Positions 32,270 through 44,478 of a stretch of DNA of 64,000 nucleotides are shown in pieces. Each line of letters starts with the position of its first letter. Positions within the stretch are counted from its first letter, which is position 1. Position numbers and translations under genes: made by a program. The stretch is from Closterium sp. Naga37s-1 (Eukaryota > Streptophyta > Zygnematophyceae > Desmidiales > Closteriaceae), in contig CANJKZ010000778.1 of the NCBI GenBank assembly GCA_947471745.1, positions 1-64,000 of the forward strand, in the 5' to 3' direction. A model generated the notes under the pieces. That model did no database searches. It was not told the DNA's origin and saw nothing but the letters and a program-made list of their open reading frames with translations.

Positions 32270-35200
32270 TCACATCTCCTTAGCATACACTTCATGCTGC
32301 TGCCCACGTCTCTTCCCCTCACACTCCTCATTCTCCTCAAACTGCTCCACTGCTTCATGAAGTGTCATGAGGCCTGCTCTTGCCTTGCACATGTTGAATG
32401 CATCATGTGGAAGAACCTTGGTCATGAAATCTGCTGCTTGATCGAATGAACGGCAAAAGTTGACGGCGAGAACTCCCTTCTCTAGTTGCTCACGAATGAA
32501 GTGGTACTGCACCTCGATGTGTTTTGTACGCCCATGATGAACCGGGTTCTTGGAAAGAGCTACGGCTGAAGTGTTGTCCACGTAGAGCGGAGTTGGTTGA
32601 GTTTGCGGCTGCCTCAATTCCTCCAAGAGTCCACGTAACCAGATTGCCTCCCTTGCTCCTTCGGTCATTGCCATGTACTCAGCTTCGGTTGTTGAAAGTG
32701 CCACACAACTTTGCTTGCGCGATTGCCAAGAAACAGCGGCACCACACATGAGGAAGATGTAGCCGCCGGTAGACTTGCGTGTGCTCAATTCTCCCGCCCA
32801 ATCTGCATCGGTAAAGCCTTGGAGGGAGCTTGCATATGGGCTGGCTTGGAAGAGAAGACCATGATTAGAAGTACCTTTGAGATACCGAAGAGCTCGCTTG
32901 GCTGCATGCATATGAATAGGTGAAGGGGCACTCATGTGTTGAGCTAGCTTAGATACCGTGAATGCTAAGTCGGGCCTTGTGCATAGGGCTGCATACATGA
33001 GACACCCAACCTGACTTTGGTACAGAGCTAGGTCTTGTGGGGATACCTTAAGTGAATTCTCACCATGATGCTCACTCTCCTCAAGACACAACTCTTTAAT
33101 ACCTATGATATCAAGGCTTGACTCTCTCTCTTCATAGGGCTGATGTGAAGACAAAAGGACAAATTTGGAAGGAAGTGGGGTAGGTGATGGCTTGCTATCA
33201 TCAAGACCAAACCTCTCAAGGACCTTTTGGATGTACCTTTGCTGGAATAGGAAGATGGACCGTGACTTACGATCTCTCACAATGTTCATACCAAGATAAT
33301 GACTCGGCTCACCAAGATCGGTCATCGTGAATGCACTCGTGAGAATACCTTTCACCTTGTTGAGAAGATCAAGAGAACCTGAGACTAGGAGGAGGTCATC
33401 GACATATACCAAGAGCCAAATGTACTCCCCCTCACTCGTGTGCATGAAGTACAGAGCGTTGTCTCTCATGGACCTTGTGAAACCATGCTTGAAAAGTACC
33501 TGCTCAAGAGCATGATACCAAATCCGTGGGGACTGTTTGAGACCATAAAGGGACTTTACCAAGCGACACACTCGACCCGTACCGTCATCATAACCTTCGG
33601 GTTGTGCCATGTATACCTCTTCTTCCAAGACACCGTAGAGAAATGCGTTCTTGACATCCATTTGATGGATATGGAGACCAAGATATGCGGCTATGGCGAG
33701 GAGGACTCGTACCGTGGTGTACTTTGCTACCACGGCAAAGGTTTCGGTGAAGTCAAGACCTGGAATTTGGGAATAACCTTTTGCCACTAACCTTGCCTTG
33801 TACCTATCGAGGCTACCATCACCTTTTACCTTGATCTTGTACACCCATTTGACACCAATTACCTTCTTCCCTGGAGGTGGCTCAACAAGACGCCATGTAC
33901 CTCGCTTCATGAGACTCTCAATCTCCTCTTCCTCGGCTTTCAACCAATGCTCTCTTTCGGGACTTGCCATTGCCTCACGACGACTCAAGGGCTCTCGCGG
34001 AAGGTGTGATGCTGCCATGCATATTGCCTCTACCTTCTTGTGAATGCAATTCTCACTCTCCTCACATGTGCACCTTGATGACATGTCAACCATGAATGTG
34101 AAGGGATTTTTTACCTTGCGGACTCGTTTACCTTTACCATACTCCTCACTTGGCTGAGACACATCAGTGGTAGGGTCCGGTCTCACAGTGTTTGGATGTG
34201 TTGGTACGGTCATTTGCGGCTGAGACAACGGCTGCGACAACGGCTGCGACGGCGGCACGGCTGCATGATGTTCTCTCGGCGTGAAACTCTCTCGATTATC
34301 GGTGTCGACTTGAAGAATAGGTGTGGTGACTAGTGGCGGTGAAGCTGAAGCGTTCGTCAGCATAGTTGGTTGTGAAGATGCTCGTGGTGGGGATCTTGAG
34401 ACTAGAAGCTTGGGGATTGATGATGACGCTGCGTTGTCGAAAGTTGGAGATGTTTGGGTCTGATTGGTGTTGGTTCTCGGTGTTGAAGATGACGGTAGTT
34501 GATGACGGCCGATTCCGGGACGTGGGGGTGAAGTTGAGAAGGGCCTTGGATGAAGAAGTGGGCTATTGGAGCTGGTATTTGTGGTGACTCGCTGAAGAGA
34601 TCCTCGTGCTATGAGCTGGCTTGACGTTGGAACCTGAAGTGATGAACGGGTGGAACGAGGTGTGGTGGTGACGGCTGGCTTGTTGATAGGAAGAGTCGTA
34701 GATGGTGCTGATGTAGGTACTTGGAGTCTTGTAGCTGTAGGTTGCTGCTACATCGGATGATGGTGAGCTTCTGTAGTTGCCTCTGGAGTGACGGCTGGTG
34801 ATGGGTCTGATGGTGTAGTGGTGGGCTGATCCGGTTGACGTTGAACTTGCGGGGTTAGTGTTGAAGTAGCTGGCTGGTTGGTGACGGTTGGCTGCTGCTC
34901 CTTTGGCGGTGATGGAACGGTGACTTGCTGCGGTGGATTGTCTTCATTTGATGGCTGAACTTCATCTCCACTTGGTTGAGTAGCTGCTGGTGGCACTGGC
35001 GTGGCACGGTTGGACTCGTTGACGACGGCTTGAGGGAGATCGATGATCGGTCCGCTATGGTCAGAATCGGTGTCATCTTCTTCCTCCTCTTGTGTTGTTT
35101 CCTCAGGTGCGCTTGCTGGTTCCTGTTGGATAGAGGGTAGAGAGGAGGAAGAGGAAAACTTATGCCAACCTGCAAGGGACATGTCTTCATAGAAGACAAC

Positions 35201-37753
35201 ATCCCTTGAAACCACTTCTCGCTTGGTGACAGGATCCCAAAGGACCCATCCCTTGCTCTCATTGCTCATGCCGATGAAGAGGCCCCAATGAGCTTTGCTG
35301 TCCAGCTTGAGTCTCTTTGCATCTGGAACACGGTATTGGGCCATGGAACCAAAAACACGAAGCATAGACAGATCTGGTTTAACTCCAAACCAAGCCTCAT
35401 ATGGCGTTACACCTTCCGGTAAGGGCCTTGTGGGTCTCCTGTTGCGAACATAAATTGCCATAGTGATTGCCTCACCCCACCAGAGCTTGTCAAGGCCTTT
35501 GAACTGAAGGAAAGTGGTAGCTATAGCCTGGATAGTGCGATGAAACCTCTCTGCCACTCCATTTTGCTGAGGACTATAGGGACAAGTGAACTGTTGTTTG
35601 ATGCCCAATGCCAACAACTCCCCCTGAAACGCTTTCCCCATGTACTCACCTCCTCGATCCGACCTCAAGGTGAGTAACTTCTTCCCTGACTCTCTCTCAA
35701 CAAGTGCTAGCCATTGCTTGAAACACTTGTGAACTTCATCCTTGGTGTTGATGAAAAAGGACCACGAGAAACGACTCTTGTCATCAATGAAAGACACCAA
35801 ATATCTCTTACCGTTTCGAGTAGGGTCTCGCATGGGGCCGAAGACATCAGTGTGGACCAACTCTAGGAGGTCCCTTGACTGAGACTTAGAAGGGAAGAAT
35901 GGCTTTCTAGCTAGTTTACCTTCCACACAAGATGGACATGGAACGGAAGAAAGGGACTTGACTGCACTTTCATTCAAACTCAATCCTTCCACGCTCTTGT
36001 GATTTTCCAACTCTTTCAATGCTTGCACTCCCACGTGCCCCAAGCGTGCATGCCATACCTCAGCTTGGGAGATACTCCCTTTGTTGTTGACTTGATCGGT
36101 TGAAACAGCGGGAAGCGAGATAACATCGTTCTTCGTGTTGCTAGCACCGCGCTTAATCTCCAACTTCATCTTGTAGAGCCGCCCGGTACGCTCGCCTTCA
36201 GCCACCAGATTTCCTGCACTGTCCCACACTTTGGCTTTCCCCCCTTGCAAGAGAACGGAGGCACCTTTCTCTTCGAGTTGTCCGGCTGAGAGCAAGTTTG
36301 CTCCCAAATCAGGAACAAACAAAGCTTTATTGACACAAAATGACTTACCATCCTTTTCGAACTCAAGCTTGCCGACTCCTTTGATTGGTACTTTGCCAAG
36401 ATCAGCAAGAGTCACAGCTTTTGAGTCATATGAGGGCTGAAAATCCTTGAGAATGGACTGATAGGGAGTCATGGTTTCAGAGCAGCCACTATCAAGAATA
36501 AACTCCTCACTACTAGTAGAGAAAACGTGCATGCAAGTAGCAGCGTTAAAAAGGACAGGACCATCGGACTCTTTGGACTCATCTTGACTTGTAGAATGAC
36601 TTGCTATATTTGCTATGGCTGCCTTACCTTTTTCAGATAGTAGCTGAGGTGGGGGGACCCAATTAGGAGGCTTCTTAGGACAAGCATACCACGGGTGACC
36701 CCACTCATGACAACAAAAACACTCAAAATTAAACTTTTTAGCATTCGGGGCTTGGCTGAAATTATTAACTCTTGGCATATTGACTCTTGCATTCCTAGGC
36801 TGGTATTGATTGGGAATCGAAGGCCTTGGCTGGACATAGTGACTGGACTTATAGGGAGGACTTGACTGAGGAAAACGAGAGGGTTTGTATGGGTTGGAAG
36901 GTGACTGAAATTTCGTACCGTAGTAGGGTTGAGGGCGGTTTGGGCTGAAATTTCCTTGCCTCTGGAATTGGTTGCCATATCTTTTGGCTGCTGCAGCACT
37001 CCACGCACCTTCGTCACTCCGCTTGTTTCGTGCAAGGTCTCGACTTTGCTGCTCGTTGACAAGGGCTTCGAATATGAACGCACGACTCTTCATTGACTGT
37101 GGGAGCGCTTGTAGTGTTGCACGGAAAGTGTCCCACTCCGGTGTAAGGCCGGTGAGGATGACGATCTTGAAAAGAGACTCTGGAATCTCCAAGCCGATCG
37201 CTGCTGCTTCCTCCAGCATTGTTTCAGCTCGTTGTAGGTAGGCTTGTGCTGATTCATCTTCTTCCATCTTCAGATTCATGAAGCGGCTCCACATCTCGGC
37301 TTGGCTGCTCTCGGATTTTGACTGGTGCATAGACTTCAGTCGGCTCCATGCTTCCTCTGCACTGTTTGCCTTGGTAGAACAGGGCAGGAGCGACTTCAAC
37401 TGCTGCTCGTGAATGCTATTGAGTAGGTAGAGGAAGGCCTCATTGTTGCGTCGTTCGTAAAGTCGTTTTTCAGCTCCTGAAGCATCTGCTGCTGGTTTGG
37501 CTGCTTCTCCAGTATAGTAAGGCCACAGATCCAGAAGGGATGCAGTGAGCTCAAACTGAGTTGCCCATGTTGGAAAATCTTTGCCGTTGAACTTGGGAAG
37601 GTGAAGCTTAGGCATGAAGGAGGTGAGTGGTGAGTATGCTGTTGAAGAACCTCCTGGTGCAACTGCTTCCAATAAACCTGTAGCTGCTGAGGTTGACTCT
37701 GAAGCTCCTCCGGCTGACTGAAGTGCAGTGCCAGACGGATTGTCTCCCGCCAT
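32270..37753 (-). pseudogene. Array F unit 1: Gag-Pol polyprotein with one premature stop
   Basis: The frame equals that of units 2 and 3 over its full length except for one TAG at 34748-34750. That TAG replaces the Gln after HHHPM in the linker. It splits the product into 1001 and 697-residue open stretches in the same frame. All catalytic motifs are intact (zinc knuckle CFCCHEWGHPWYAC, protease DSGCSE, integrase DVFGP/SDRGGEYMG/QNGVAERF, RT YVDDLLL, RNase H FTDADWAGE and TTEAEYMAM). Its linker (about 34130-34905) and part of RT (for example RIWYHALEQ for RVWYHALEQ) differ from units 2 and 3. Its gag matches unit 2. Confidence 0.93.
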
Positions 37754-37807
37754 GCTCGTATTATGCCAGGATAGGAACGTGGTGGACTCGGTTGATCGAA
37801 ACGACGA

Positions 37808-37819
37808 GCTCTGATACCA
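37808..37819 (-). promoter_or_regulatory. Primer-binding site of array F unit 1
   Basis: Minus strand TGGTATCAGAGC is a perfect 12-base tRNA-iMet site, 3 bases inside the LTR. Identical sites lie at 43914-43925 (unit 2) and 50020-50031 (unit 3). Confidence 0.95.
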
Positions 37820-37822
37820 ACT

Positions 37823-38320
37823 TGTAAAACAGAGTAGCTGTGAATACTGGATGGCTGGAAACTTGGCTGGAAAGTCTTAGCAGGGCTACTGGAATTGACT
37901 GGATGAGGTAAAACTTCACTATGTTCAAGATTAACAAGCCCACTAAAGCACAACTCTAGGCATCACAAACAAGACAGATTGAAAGCTCAAACTAGGCTGA
38001 TAGACAATGTAACTTCCCTGGTAACTTGGGCACAATCTAGATTGGATGGACCTTGAGTGACTTTGAGTGCCACATGAGGTGCATGAATAAGAAAACTCTG
38101 GATATTTCTGTTATAGCTGATTCTGATGTGTAGAAACCTGTAGAAACTGCCAACACTTCGGTTTGAAGGCAGCTTTGAACTATATCGAGTCTTCGGCTGA
38201 AATCTGATTGGTGGTGGAACTTTCGAAGTACTTCCCGAAGCTCTGATTCATCGCCGACATTCCCCCTTGCTGCTGCTTGTGTGCAAAGGGCTGGGGCGGC
38301 AGAAACTCGATTCTCCAACA
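37823..38320 (-). repeat. LTR 2 of array F (498 bp)
   Basis: Plus strand TGTAAAACAGAG...TTCTCCAACA. It separates units 1 and 2 and reads identically to LTR 3 by eye. A polypurine tract (minus strand GCGAGGGGGAG) follows at 38321-38331. Confidence 0.95.
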
Positions 38321-38372
38321 CTCCCCCTCGCACCAGACCCGAAGCACACATACACCCATGCTGATGCTCCTT

Positions 38373-41300
38373 TCACATCTCCTTAGCATACACTTCATGC
38401 TGCTGCCCACGTCTCTTCCCCTCACACTCCTCATTCTCCTCAAACTGCTCCACTGCTTCATGAAGTGTCATGAGGCCTGCTCTTGCCTTGCACATGTTGA
38501 ATGCATCATGTGGAAGAACCTTGGTCATGAAATCTGCTGCTTGATCGAATGAACGGCAAAAGTTGACGGCGAGAACTCCCTTCTCTAGTTGCTCACGAAT
38601 GAAGTGGTACTGCACCTCGATGTGTTTTGTACGCCCATGATGAACCGGGTTCTTGGAAAGAGCTACGGCTGAAGTGTTGTCCACGTAGAGCGGAGTTGGT
38701 TGAGTTTGCGGCTGCCTCAATTCCTCCAAGAGTCCACGTAACCAGATTGCCTCCCTTGCTCCTTCGGTCATTGCCATGTACTCAGCTTCGGTTGTTGAAA
38801 GTGCCACACAACTTTGCTTGCGCGATTGCCAAGAAACAGCGGCACCACACATGAGGAAGATGTAGCCGCCGGTAGACTTGCGTGTGCTCAATTCTCCCGC
38901 CCAATCTGCATCGGTAAAGCCTTGGAGGGAGCTTGCATATGGGCTGGCTTGGAAGAGAAGACCATGATTAGAAGTACCTTTGAGATACCGAAGAGCTCGC
39001 TTGGCTGCATGCATATGAATAGGTGAAGGGGCACTCATGTGTTGAGCTAGCTTAGATACCGTGAATGCTAAGTCGGGCCTTGTGCATAGGGCTGCATACA
39101 TGAGACACCCAACCTGACTTTGGTACAGAGCTAGGTCTTGTGGGGATACCTTAAGTGAATTCTCACCATGATGCTCACTCTCCTCAAGACACAACTCTTT
39201 AATACCTATGATATCAAGGCTTGACTCTCTCTCTTCATAGGGCTGATGTGAAGACAAAAGGACAAATTTGGAAGGAAGTGGGGTAGGTGATGGCTTGCTA
39301 TCATCAAGACCAAACCTCTCAAGGACCTTTTGGATGTACCTTTGCTGGAATAGGAAGATGGACCGTGACTTACGATCTCTCACAATGTTCATACCAAGAT
39401 AATGACTCGGCTCACCAAGATCGGTCATCGTGAATGCACTCGTGAGAATACCTTTCACCTTGTTGAGAAGATCAAGAGAACCTGAGACTAGGAGGAGGTC
39501 ATCGACATATACCAAGAGCCAAATGTACTCCCCCTCACTCGTGTGCATGAAGTACAGAGCGTTGTCTCTCATGGACCTTGTGAAACCATGCTTGAAAAGT
39601 ACCTGCTCAAGAGCATGATACCAAACCCGTGGGGACTGTTTGAGACCATAAAGGGACTTTACCAAGCGACACACTCGACCCGTACCGTCATCATAACCTT
39701 CGGGTTGTGCCATGTATACCTCTTCTTCCAAGACACCGTAGAGAAATGCGTTCTTGACATCCATTTGATGGATATGGAGACCAAGATATGCGGCTATGGC
39801 GAGGAGGACTCGTACCGTGGTGTACTTTGCTACCACGGCAAAGGTTTCGGTGAAGTCAAGACCTGGAATTTGGGAATAACCTTTTGCCACTAACCTTGCC
39901 TTGTACCTATCGAGGCTACCATCACCTTTTACCTTGATCTTGTACACCCATTTGACACCAATTACCTTCTTCCCTGGAGGTGGCTCAACAAGACGCCATG
40001 TACCTCGCTTCATGAGACTCTCAATCTCCTCTTCCTCGGCTTTCAACCAATGCTCTCTTTCGGGACTTGCCATTGCCTCACGACGACTCAAGGGCTCTCG
40101 CGGAAGGTGTGATGCTGCCATGCATATTGCCTCTACCTTCTTGTGAATGCAATTCTCACTCTCCTCACATGTGCACCTTGATGACATGTCAACCATGAAA
40201 TTGAAGGGTTTTTTTACCTTGCGGACTCGTTTACCTTTACCAAACTCCTCACTTGGCTGAGACACATTAGTGGTAGGGTTCGGTCTCACAGTGTTTGATT
40301 GCGTTGATGCGGTCATTTGCGGCTGAGACAACGGCTGCGACATCGGCTGCGACGGCGGCACGGCTGCTTGTTCTTCTCCTGGCGTGGAAATATCTTGATT
40401 ATCGGTGTTGACTTGAGGATTAGGTATGGTGACTCGTGGCGGTGAAGCTGAAACGTTTGTCGGCATAGTTGGTTGTGAAGATGCTCTTGGTGGGGATCTT
40501 GAGACTAGAAGCTTGGGAATTGATGATGACGCTGCCTTGTCGAGAGGTGGTGATGGTTGGGGCTGGTTGGTGTTGTTGCTCGGTGTTGAAGATGGTGGTA
40601 ACTGATGACGACCGAATCCGGGACGTGGGGGTGAAGTTGAGAAAGGTCTTGGGTGAAGAAGTGGACTGTTGGAGCTGGTGTTGGTGGTGACTCGCTGAAG
40701 TGATCCTCGTGCTATGAGCTGGCTTGACGTTGGAACAAGTGATGAACGTGTGGTATGAGAACGAGGTGTTGCGGTGACGGTTGACTTGTTGCTAGGAAGA
40801 GTCGTAGATGGTGTTGATGTAGGTACTTGGGGTCTTGTAGCTGTTGATTGCTGCTGCATGGGATGATGATGAGCTTCTGTAGTTGCCTCTGGAGTGATGG
40901 CTGGTGATGGGTTTGATGGCGTAGTGGTGGGCTGATCCGGTTGGCGTTGAAATTGTGAGGTTGGTGTTGATATAGCTGGCTGGTTTGTGACTGTTGGCTG
41001 CTGCTCCTTTGGTGGTGATGGAACGGTGACTTGCTGCGGTGGATTGTCTTCATTTGATGGCTGAACTTCATCTCCACTTGGTTGAGTAGCTGCTGGTGGC
41101 ACTGGCGTGGCACGGTTGGACTCGTTGACGACGGCTTGAGGGAGATCGATGATCGGTCCGCTATGGTCAGAATCGGTGTCATCTTCTTCCTCCTCTTGTG
41201 TTGTTTCCTCAGGTGCGCTTGCTGGTTCCTGTTGGATAGAGGGTAGAGAGGAGGAAGAGGAAAACTTATGCCAACCTGCAAGGGACATGTCTTCATAGAA

Positions 41301-43859
41301 GACAACATCCCTTGAAACCACTTCTCGCTTGGTGACAGGATCCCAAAGGACCCATCCCTTGCTCTCATTGCTCATGCCGATGAAGAGGCCCCAATGAGCT
41401 TTGCTGTCCAGCTTGAGTCTCTTTGCATCTGGAACACGGTATTGGGCCATGGAACCAAAAACACGAAGCATAGACAGATCTGGTTTAACTCCAAACCAAG
41501 CCTCATATGGCGTTACACCTTCCGGTAAGGGCCTTGTGGGTCTCCTGTTGCGAACATAAATTGCCATAGTGATTGCCTCACCCCACCAGAGCTTGTCAAG
41601 GCCTTTGAACTGAAGGAAAGTGGTAGCTATAGCCTGGATAGTGCGATGAAACCTCTCTGCCACTCCATTTTGCTGAGGACTATAGGGACAAGTGAACTGT
41701 TGTTTGATGCCCAATGCCAACAACTCCCCCTGAAACGCTTTCCCCATGTACTCACCTCCTCGATCCGACCTCAAGGTGAGTAACTTCTTCCCTGACTCTC
41801 TCTCAACAAGTGCTAGCCATTGCTTGAAACACTTGTGAACTTCATCCTTGGTGTTGATGAAAAAGGACCACGAGAAACGACTCTTGTCATCAATGAAAGA
41901 CACCAAATATCTCTTACCGTTTCGAGTAGGGTCTCGCATGGGGCCGAAGACATCAGTGTGGACCAACTCTAGGAGGTCCCTTGACTGAGACTTAGAAGGG
42001 AAGAATGGCTTTCTAGCTAGTTTACCTTCCACACAAGATGGACATGGAACGGAAGAAAGGGACTTGACTGCACTTTCATTCAAACTCAATCCTTCCACGC
42101 TCTTGTGATTTTCCAACTCTTTCAATGCTTGCACTCCCACGTGCCCCAAGCGTGCATGCCATACCTCAGCTTGGGAGATACTCCCTTTGTTGTTGACTTG
42201 ATCGGTTGAAACAGCGGGAAGCGAGATAACATCGTTCTTCGTGTTGCTAGCACCGCGCTTAATCTCCAACTTCATCTTGTAGAGCCGCCCGGTACGCTCG
42301 CCTTCAGCCACCAGATTTCCTGCACTGTCCCACACTTTGGCTTTCCCCCCTTGCAAGAGAACGGAGGCACCTTTCTCTTCGAGTTGTCCGGCTGAGAGCA
42401 AGTTTGCTCCCAAATCAGGAACAAACAAAGCTTTATTGACACAAAATGACTTACCATCCTTTTCGAACTCAAGCTTGCCGACTCCTTTGATTGGTACTTT
42501 GCCAAGATCAGCAAGAGTCACAGCTTTTGAGTCATATGAGGGCTGAAAATCCTTGAGAATGGACTGATAGGGAGTCATGGTTTCAGAGCAGCCACTATCA
42601 AGAATAAACTCCTCACTACTAGTAGAGAAAACGTGCATGCAAGTAGCAGCGTTAAAAAGGACAGGACCATCGGACTCTTTGGACTCATCTTGACTTGTAG
42701 AATGACTTGCTATATTTGCTATGGCTGCCTTACCTTTTTCAGATAGTAGCTGAGGTGGGGGGACCCAATTAGGAGGCTTCTTAGGACAAGCATACCACGG
42801 GTGACCCCACTCATGACAACAAAAACACTCAAAATTAAACTTTTTAGCATTCGGGGCTTGGCTGAAATTATTAACTCTTGGCATATTGACTCTTGCATTC
42901 CTAGGCTGGTATTGATTGGGAATCGAAGGCCTTGGCTGGACATAGTGACTGGACTTATAGGGAGGACTTGACTGAGGAAAACGAGAGGGTTTGTATGGGT
43001 TGGAAGGTGACTGAAATTTCGTACCGTAGTAGGGTTGAGGGCGGTTTGGGCTGAAATTTCCTTGCCTCTGGAATTGGTTGCCATATCTTTTGGCTGCTGC
43101 AGCACTCCACGCACCTTCGTCACTCCGCTTGTTTCGTGCAAGGTCTCGACTTTGCTGCTCGTTGACAAGGGCTTCGAATATGAACGCACGACTCTTCATT
43201 GACTGTGGGAGCGCTTGTAGTGTTGCACGGAAAGTGTCCCACTCCGGTGTAAGGCCGGTGAGGATGACGATCTTGAAAAGAGACTCTGGAATCTCCAAGC
43301 CGATCGCTGCTGCTTCCTCCAGCATTGTTTCAGCTCGTTGTAGGTAGGCTTGTGCTGATTCATCTTCTTCCATCTTCAGATTCATGAAGCGGCTCCACAT
43401 CTCGGCTTGGCTGCTCTCGGATTTTGACTGGTGCATAGACTTCAGTCGGCTCCATGCTTCCTCTGCACTGTTTGCCTTGGTAGAACAGGGCAGGAGCGAC
43501 TTCAACTGCTGCTCGTGAATGCTATTGAGTAGGTAGAGGAAGGCCTCATTGTTGCGTCGTTCGTAAAGTCGTTTTTCAGCTCCTGAAGCATCTGCTGCTG
43601 GTTTGGCTGCTTCTCCAGTATAGTAAGGCCACAGATCCAGAAGGGATGCAGTGAGCTCAAACTGAGTTGCCCATGTTGGAAAATCTTTGCCGTTGAACTT
43701 GGGAAGGTGAAGCTTAGGCATGAAGGAGGTGAGTGGTGAGTATGATGTTGAAGAACCTCCTGGTGCAACTGCTTCCAATAAACCTGTAGCTGCTGAGGTT
43801 GACTCTGAAGCTCCTCCGGCTGACTGAAGTGCAGTGCCAGACGGATTGTCTCCCGCCAT
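38373..43859 (-). CDS. Array F unit 2: intact copia Gag-Pol polyprotein, 1828 residues
   Basis: A single open frame encodes a complete Ty1/copia polyprotein. It starts at the ATG (MAGDNPSGTALQSAGG) about 60 bases after the primer site. The order is UBN2-type capsid (about 45-245), CCHC knuckle (345-358), protease (DSG at 421), pre-integrase HARLGH/CPSC, integrase (D636, D699, E735), Pro/Ser/Thr-rich linker (about 860-1210), RT with YVDD near 1452, and RNase H (about 1620-1790). Nothing essential is missing and LTRs flank it, so it may be active. Its gag matches unit 1 and its linker and RT match unit 3, making it a hybrid of its neighbours. Confidence 0.96.
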   Translation of the reverse strand: MAGDNPSGTALQSAGGASESTSAATGLLEAVAPGGSSTSYSPLTSFMPKLHLPKFNGKDFPTWATQFELTASLLDLWPYYTGEAAKPAADASGAEKRLYERRNNEAFLYLLNSIHEQQLKSLLPCSTKANSAEEAWSRLKSMHQSKSESSQAEMWSRFMNLKMEEDESAQAYLQRAETMLEEAAAIGLEIPESLFKIVILTGLTPEWDTFRATLQALPQSMKSRAFIFEALVNEQQSRDLARNKRSDEGAWSAAAAKRYGNQFQRQGNFSPNRPQPYYGTKFQSPSNPYKPSRFPQSSPPYKSSHYVQPRPSIPNQYQPRNARVNMPRVNNFSQAPNAKKFNFECFCCHEWGHPWYACPKKPPNWVPPPQLLSEKGKAAIANIASHSTSQDESKESDGPVLFNAATCMHVFSTSSEEFILDSGCSETMTPYQSILKDFQPSYDSKAVTLADLGKVPIKGVGKLEFEKDGKSFCVNKALFVPDLGANLLSAGQLEEKGASVLLQGGKAKVWDSAGNLVAEGERTGRLYKMKLEIKRGASNTKNDVISLPAVSTDQVNNKGSISQAEVWHARLGHVGVQALKELENHKSVEGLSLNESAVKSLSSVPCPSCVEGKLARKPFFPSKSQSRDLLELVHTDVFGPMRDPTRNGKRYLVSFIDDKSRFSWSFFINTKDEVHKCFKQWLALVERESGKKLLTLRSDRGGEYMGKAFQGELLALGIKQQFTCPYSPQQNGVAERFHRTIQAIATTFLQFKGLDKLWWGEAITMAIYVRNRRPTRPLPEGVTPYEAWFGVKPDLSMLRVFGSMAQYRVPDAKRLKLDSKAHWGLFIGMSNESKGWVLWDPVTKREVVSRDVVFYEDMSLAGWHKFSSSSSLPSIQQEPASAPEETTQEEEEDDTDSDHSGPIIDLPQAVVNESNRATPVPPAATQPSGDEVQPSNEDNPPQQVTVPSPPKEQQPTVTNQPAISTPTSQFQRQPDQPTTTPSNPSPAITPEATTEAHHHPMQQQSTATRPQVPTSTPSTTLPSNKSTVTATPRSHTTRSSLVPTSSQLIARGSLQRVTTNTSSNSPLLHPRPFSTSPPRPGFGRHQLPPSSTPSNNTNQPQPSPPLDKAASSSIPKLLVSRSPPRASSQPTMPTNVSASPPRVTIPNPQVNTDNQDISTPGEEQAAVPPSQPMSQPLSQPQMTASTQSNTVRPNPTTNVSQPSEEFGKGKRVRKVKKPFNFMVDMSSRCTCEESENCIHKKVEAICMAASHLPREPLSRREAMASPEREHWLKAEEEEIESLMKRGTWRLVEPPPGKKVIGVKWVYKIKVKGDGSLDRYKARLVAKGYSQIPGLDFTETFAVVAKYTTVRVLLAIAAYLGLHIHQMDVKNAFLYGVLEEEVYMAQPEGYDDGTGRVCRLVKSLYGLKQSPRVWYHALEQVLFKHGFTRSMRDNALYFMHTSEGEYIWLLVYVDDLLLVSGSLDLLNKVKGILTSAFTMTDLGEPSHYLGMNIVRDRKSRSIFLFQQRYIQKVLERFGLDDSKPSPTPLPSKFVLLSSHQPYEERESSLDIIGIKELCLEESEHHGENSLKVSPQDLALYQSQVGCLMYAALCTRPDLAFTVSKLAQHMSAPSPIHMHAAKRALRYLKGTSNHGLLFQASPYASSLQGFTDADWAGELSTRKSTGGYIFLMCGAAVSWQSRKQSCVALSTTEAEYMAMTEGAREAIWLRGLLEELRQPQTQPTPLYVDNTSAVALSKNPVHHGRTKHIEVQYHFIREQLEKGVLAVNFCRSFDQAADFMTKVLPHDAFNMCKARAGLMTLHEAVEQFEENEECEGKRRGQQHEVYAKEM

Positions 43860-43928
43860 GCTCGTATTATGCCAGGATAGGAACGTGGTGGACTCGGTTG
43901 ATCGAAACGACGAGCTCTGATACCAACT

Positions 43929-44426
43929 TGTAAAACAGAGTAGCTGTGAATACTGGATGGCTGGAAACTTGGCTGGAAAGTCTTAGCAGGGCTACTGGAA
44001 TTGACTGGATGAGGTAAAACTTCACTATGTTCAAGATTAACAAGCCCACTAAAGCACAACTCTAGGCATCACAAACAAGACAGATTGAAAGCTCAAACTA
44101 GGCTGATAGACAATGTAACTTCCCTGGTAACTTGGGCACAATCTAGATTGGATGGACCTTGAGTGACTTTGAGTGCCACATGAGGTGCATGAATAAGAAA
44201 ACTCTGGATATTTCTGTTATAGCTGATTCTGATGTGTAGAAACCTGTAGAAACTGCCAACACTTCGGTTTGAAGGCAGCTTTGAACTATATCGAGTCTTC
44301 GGCTGAAATCTGATTGGTGGTGGAACTTTCGAAGTACTTCCCGAAGCTCTGATTCATCGCCGACATTCCCCCTTGCTGCTGCTTGTGTGCAAAGGGCTGG
44401 GGCGGCAGAAACTCGATTCTCCAACA
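43929..44426 (-). repeat. LTR 3 of array F (498 bp)
   Basis: This lies between units 2 and 3. It has the same ends and the same internal variants as LTR 2 (GTGAATACTGGATGG, where LTR 4 has GTGACTACTGGAGGG). Confidence 0.95.
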
Positions 44427-44478
44427 CTCCCCCTCGCACCAGACCCGAAGCACACATACACCCATGCTGATGCTCCTT

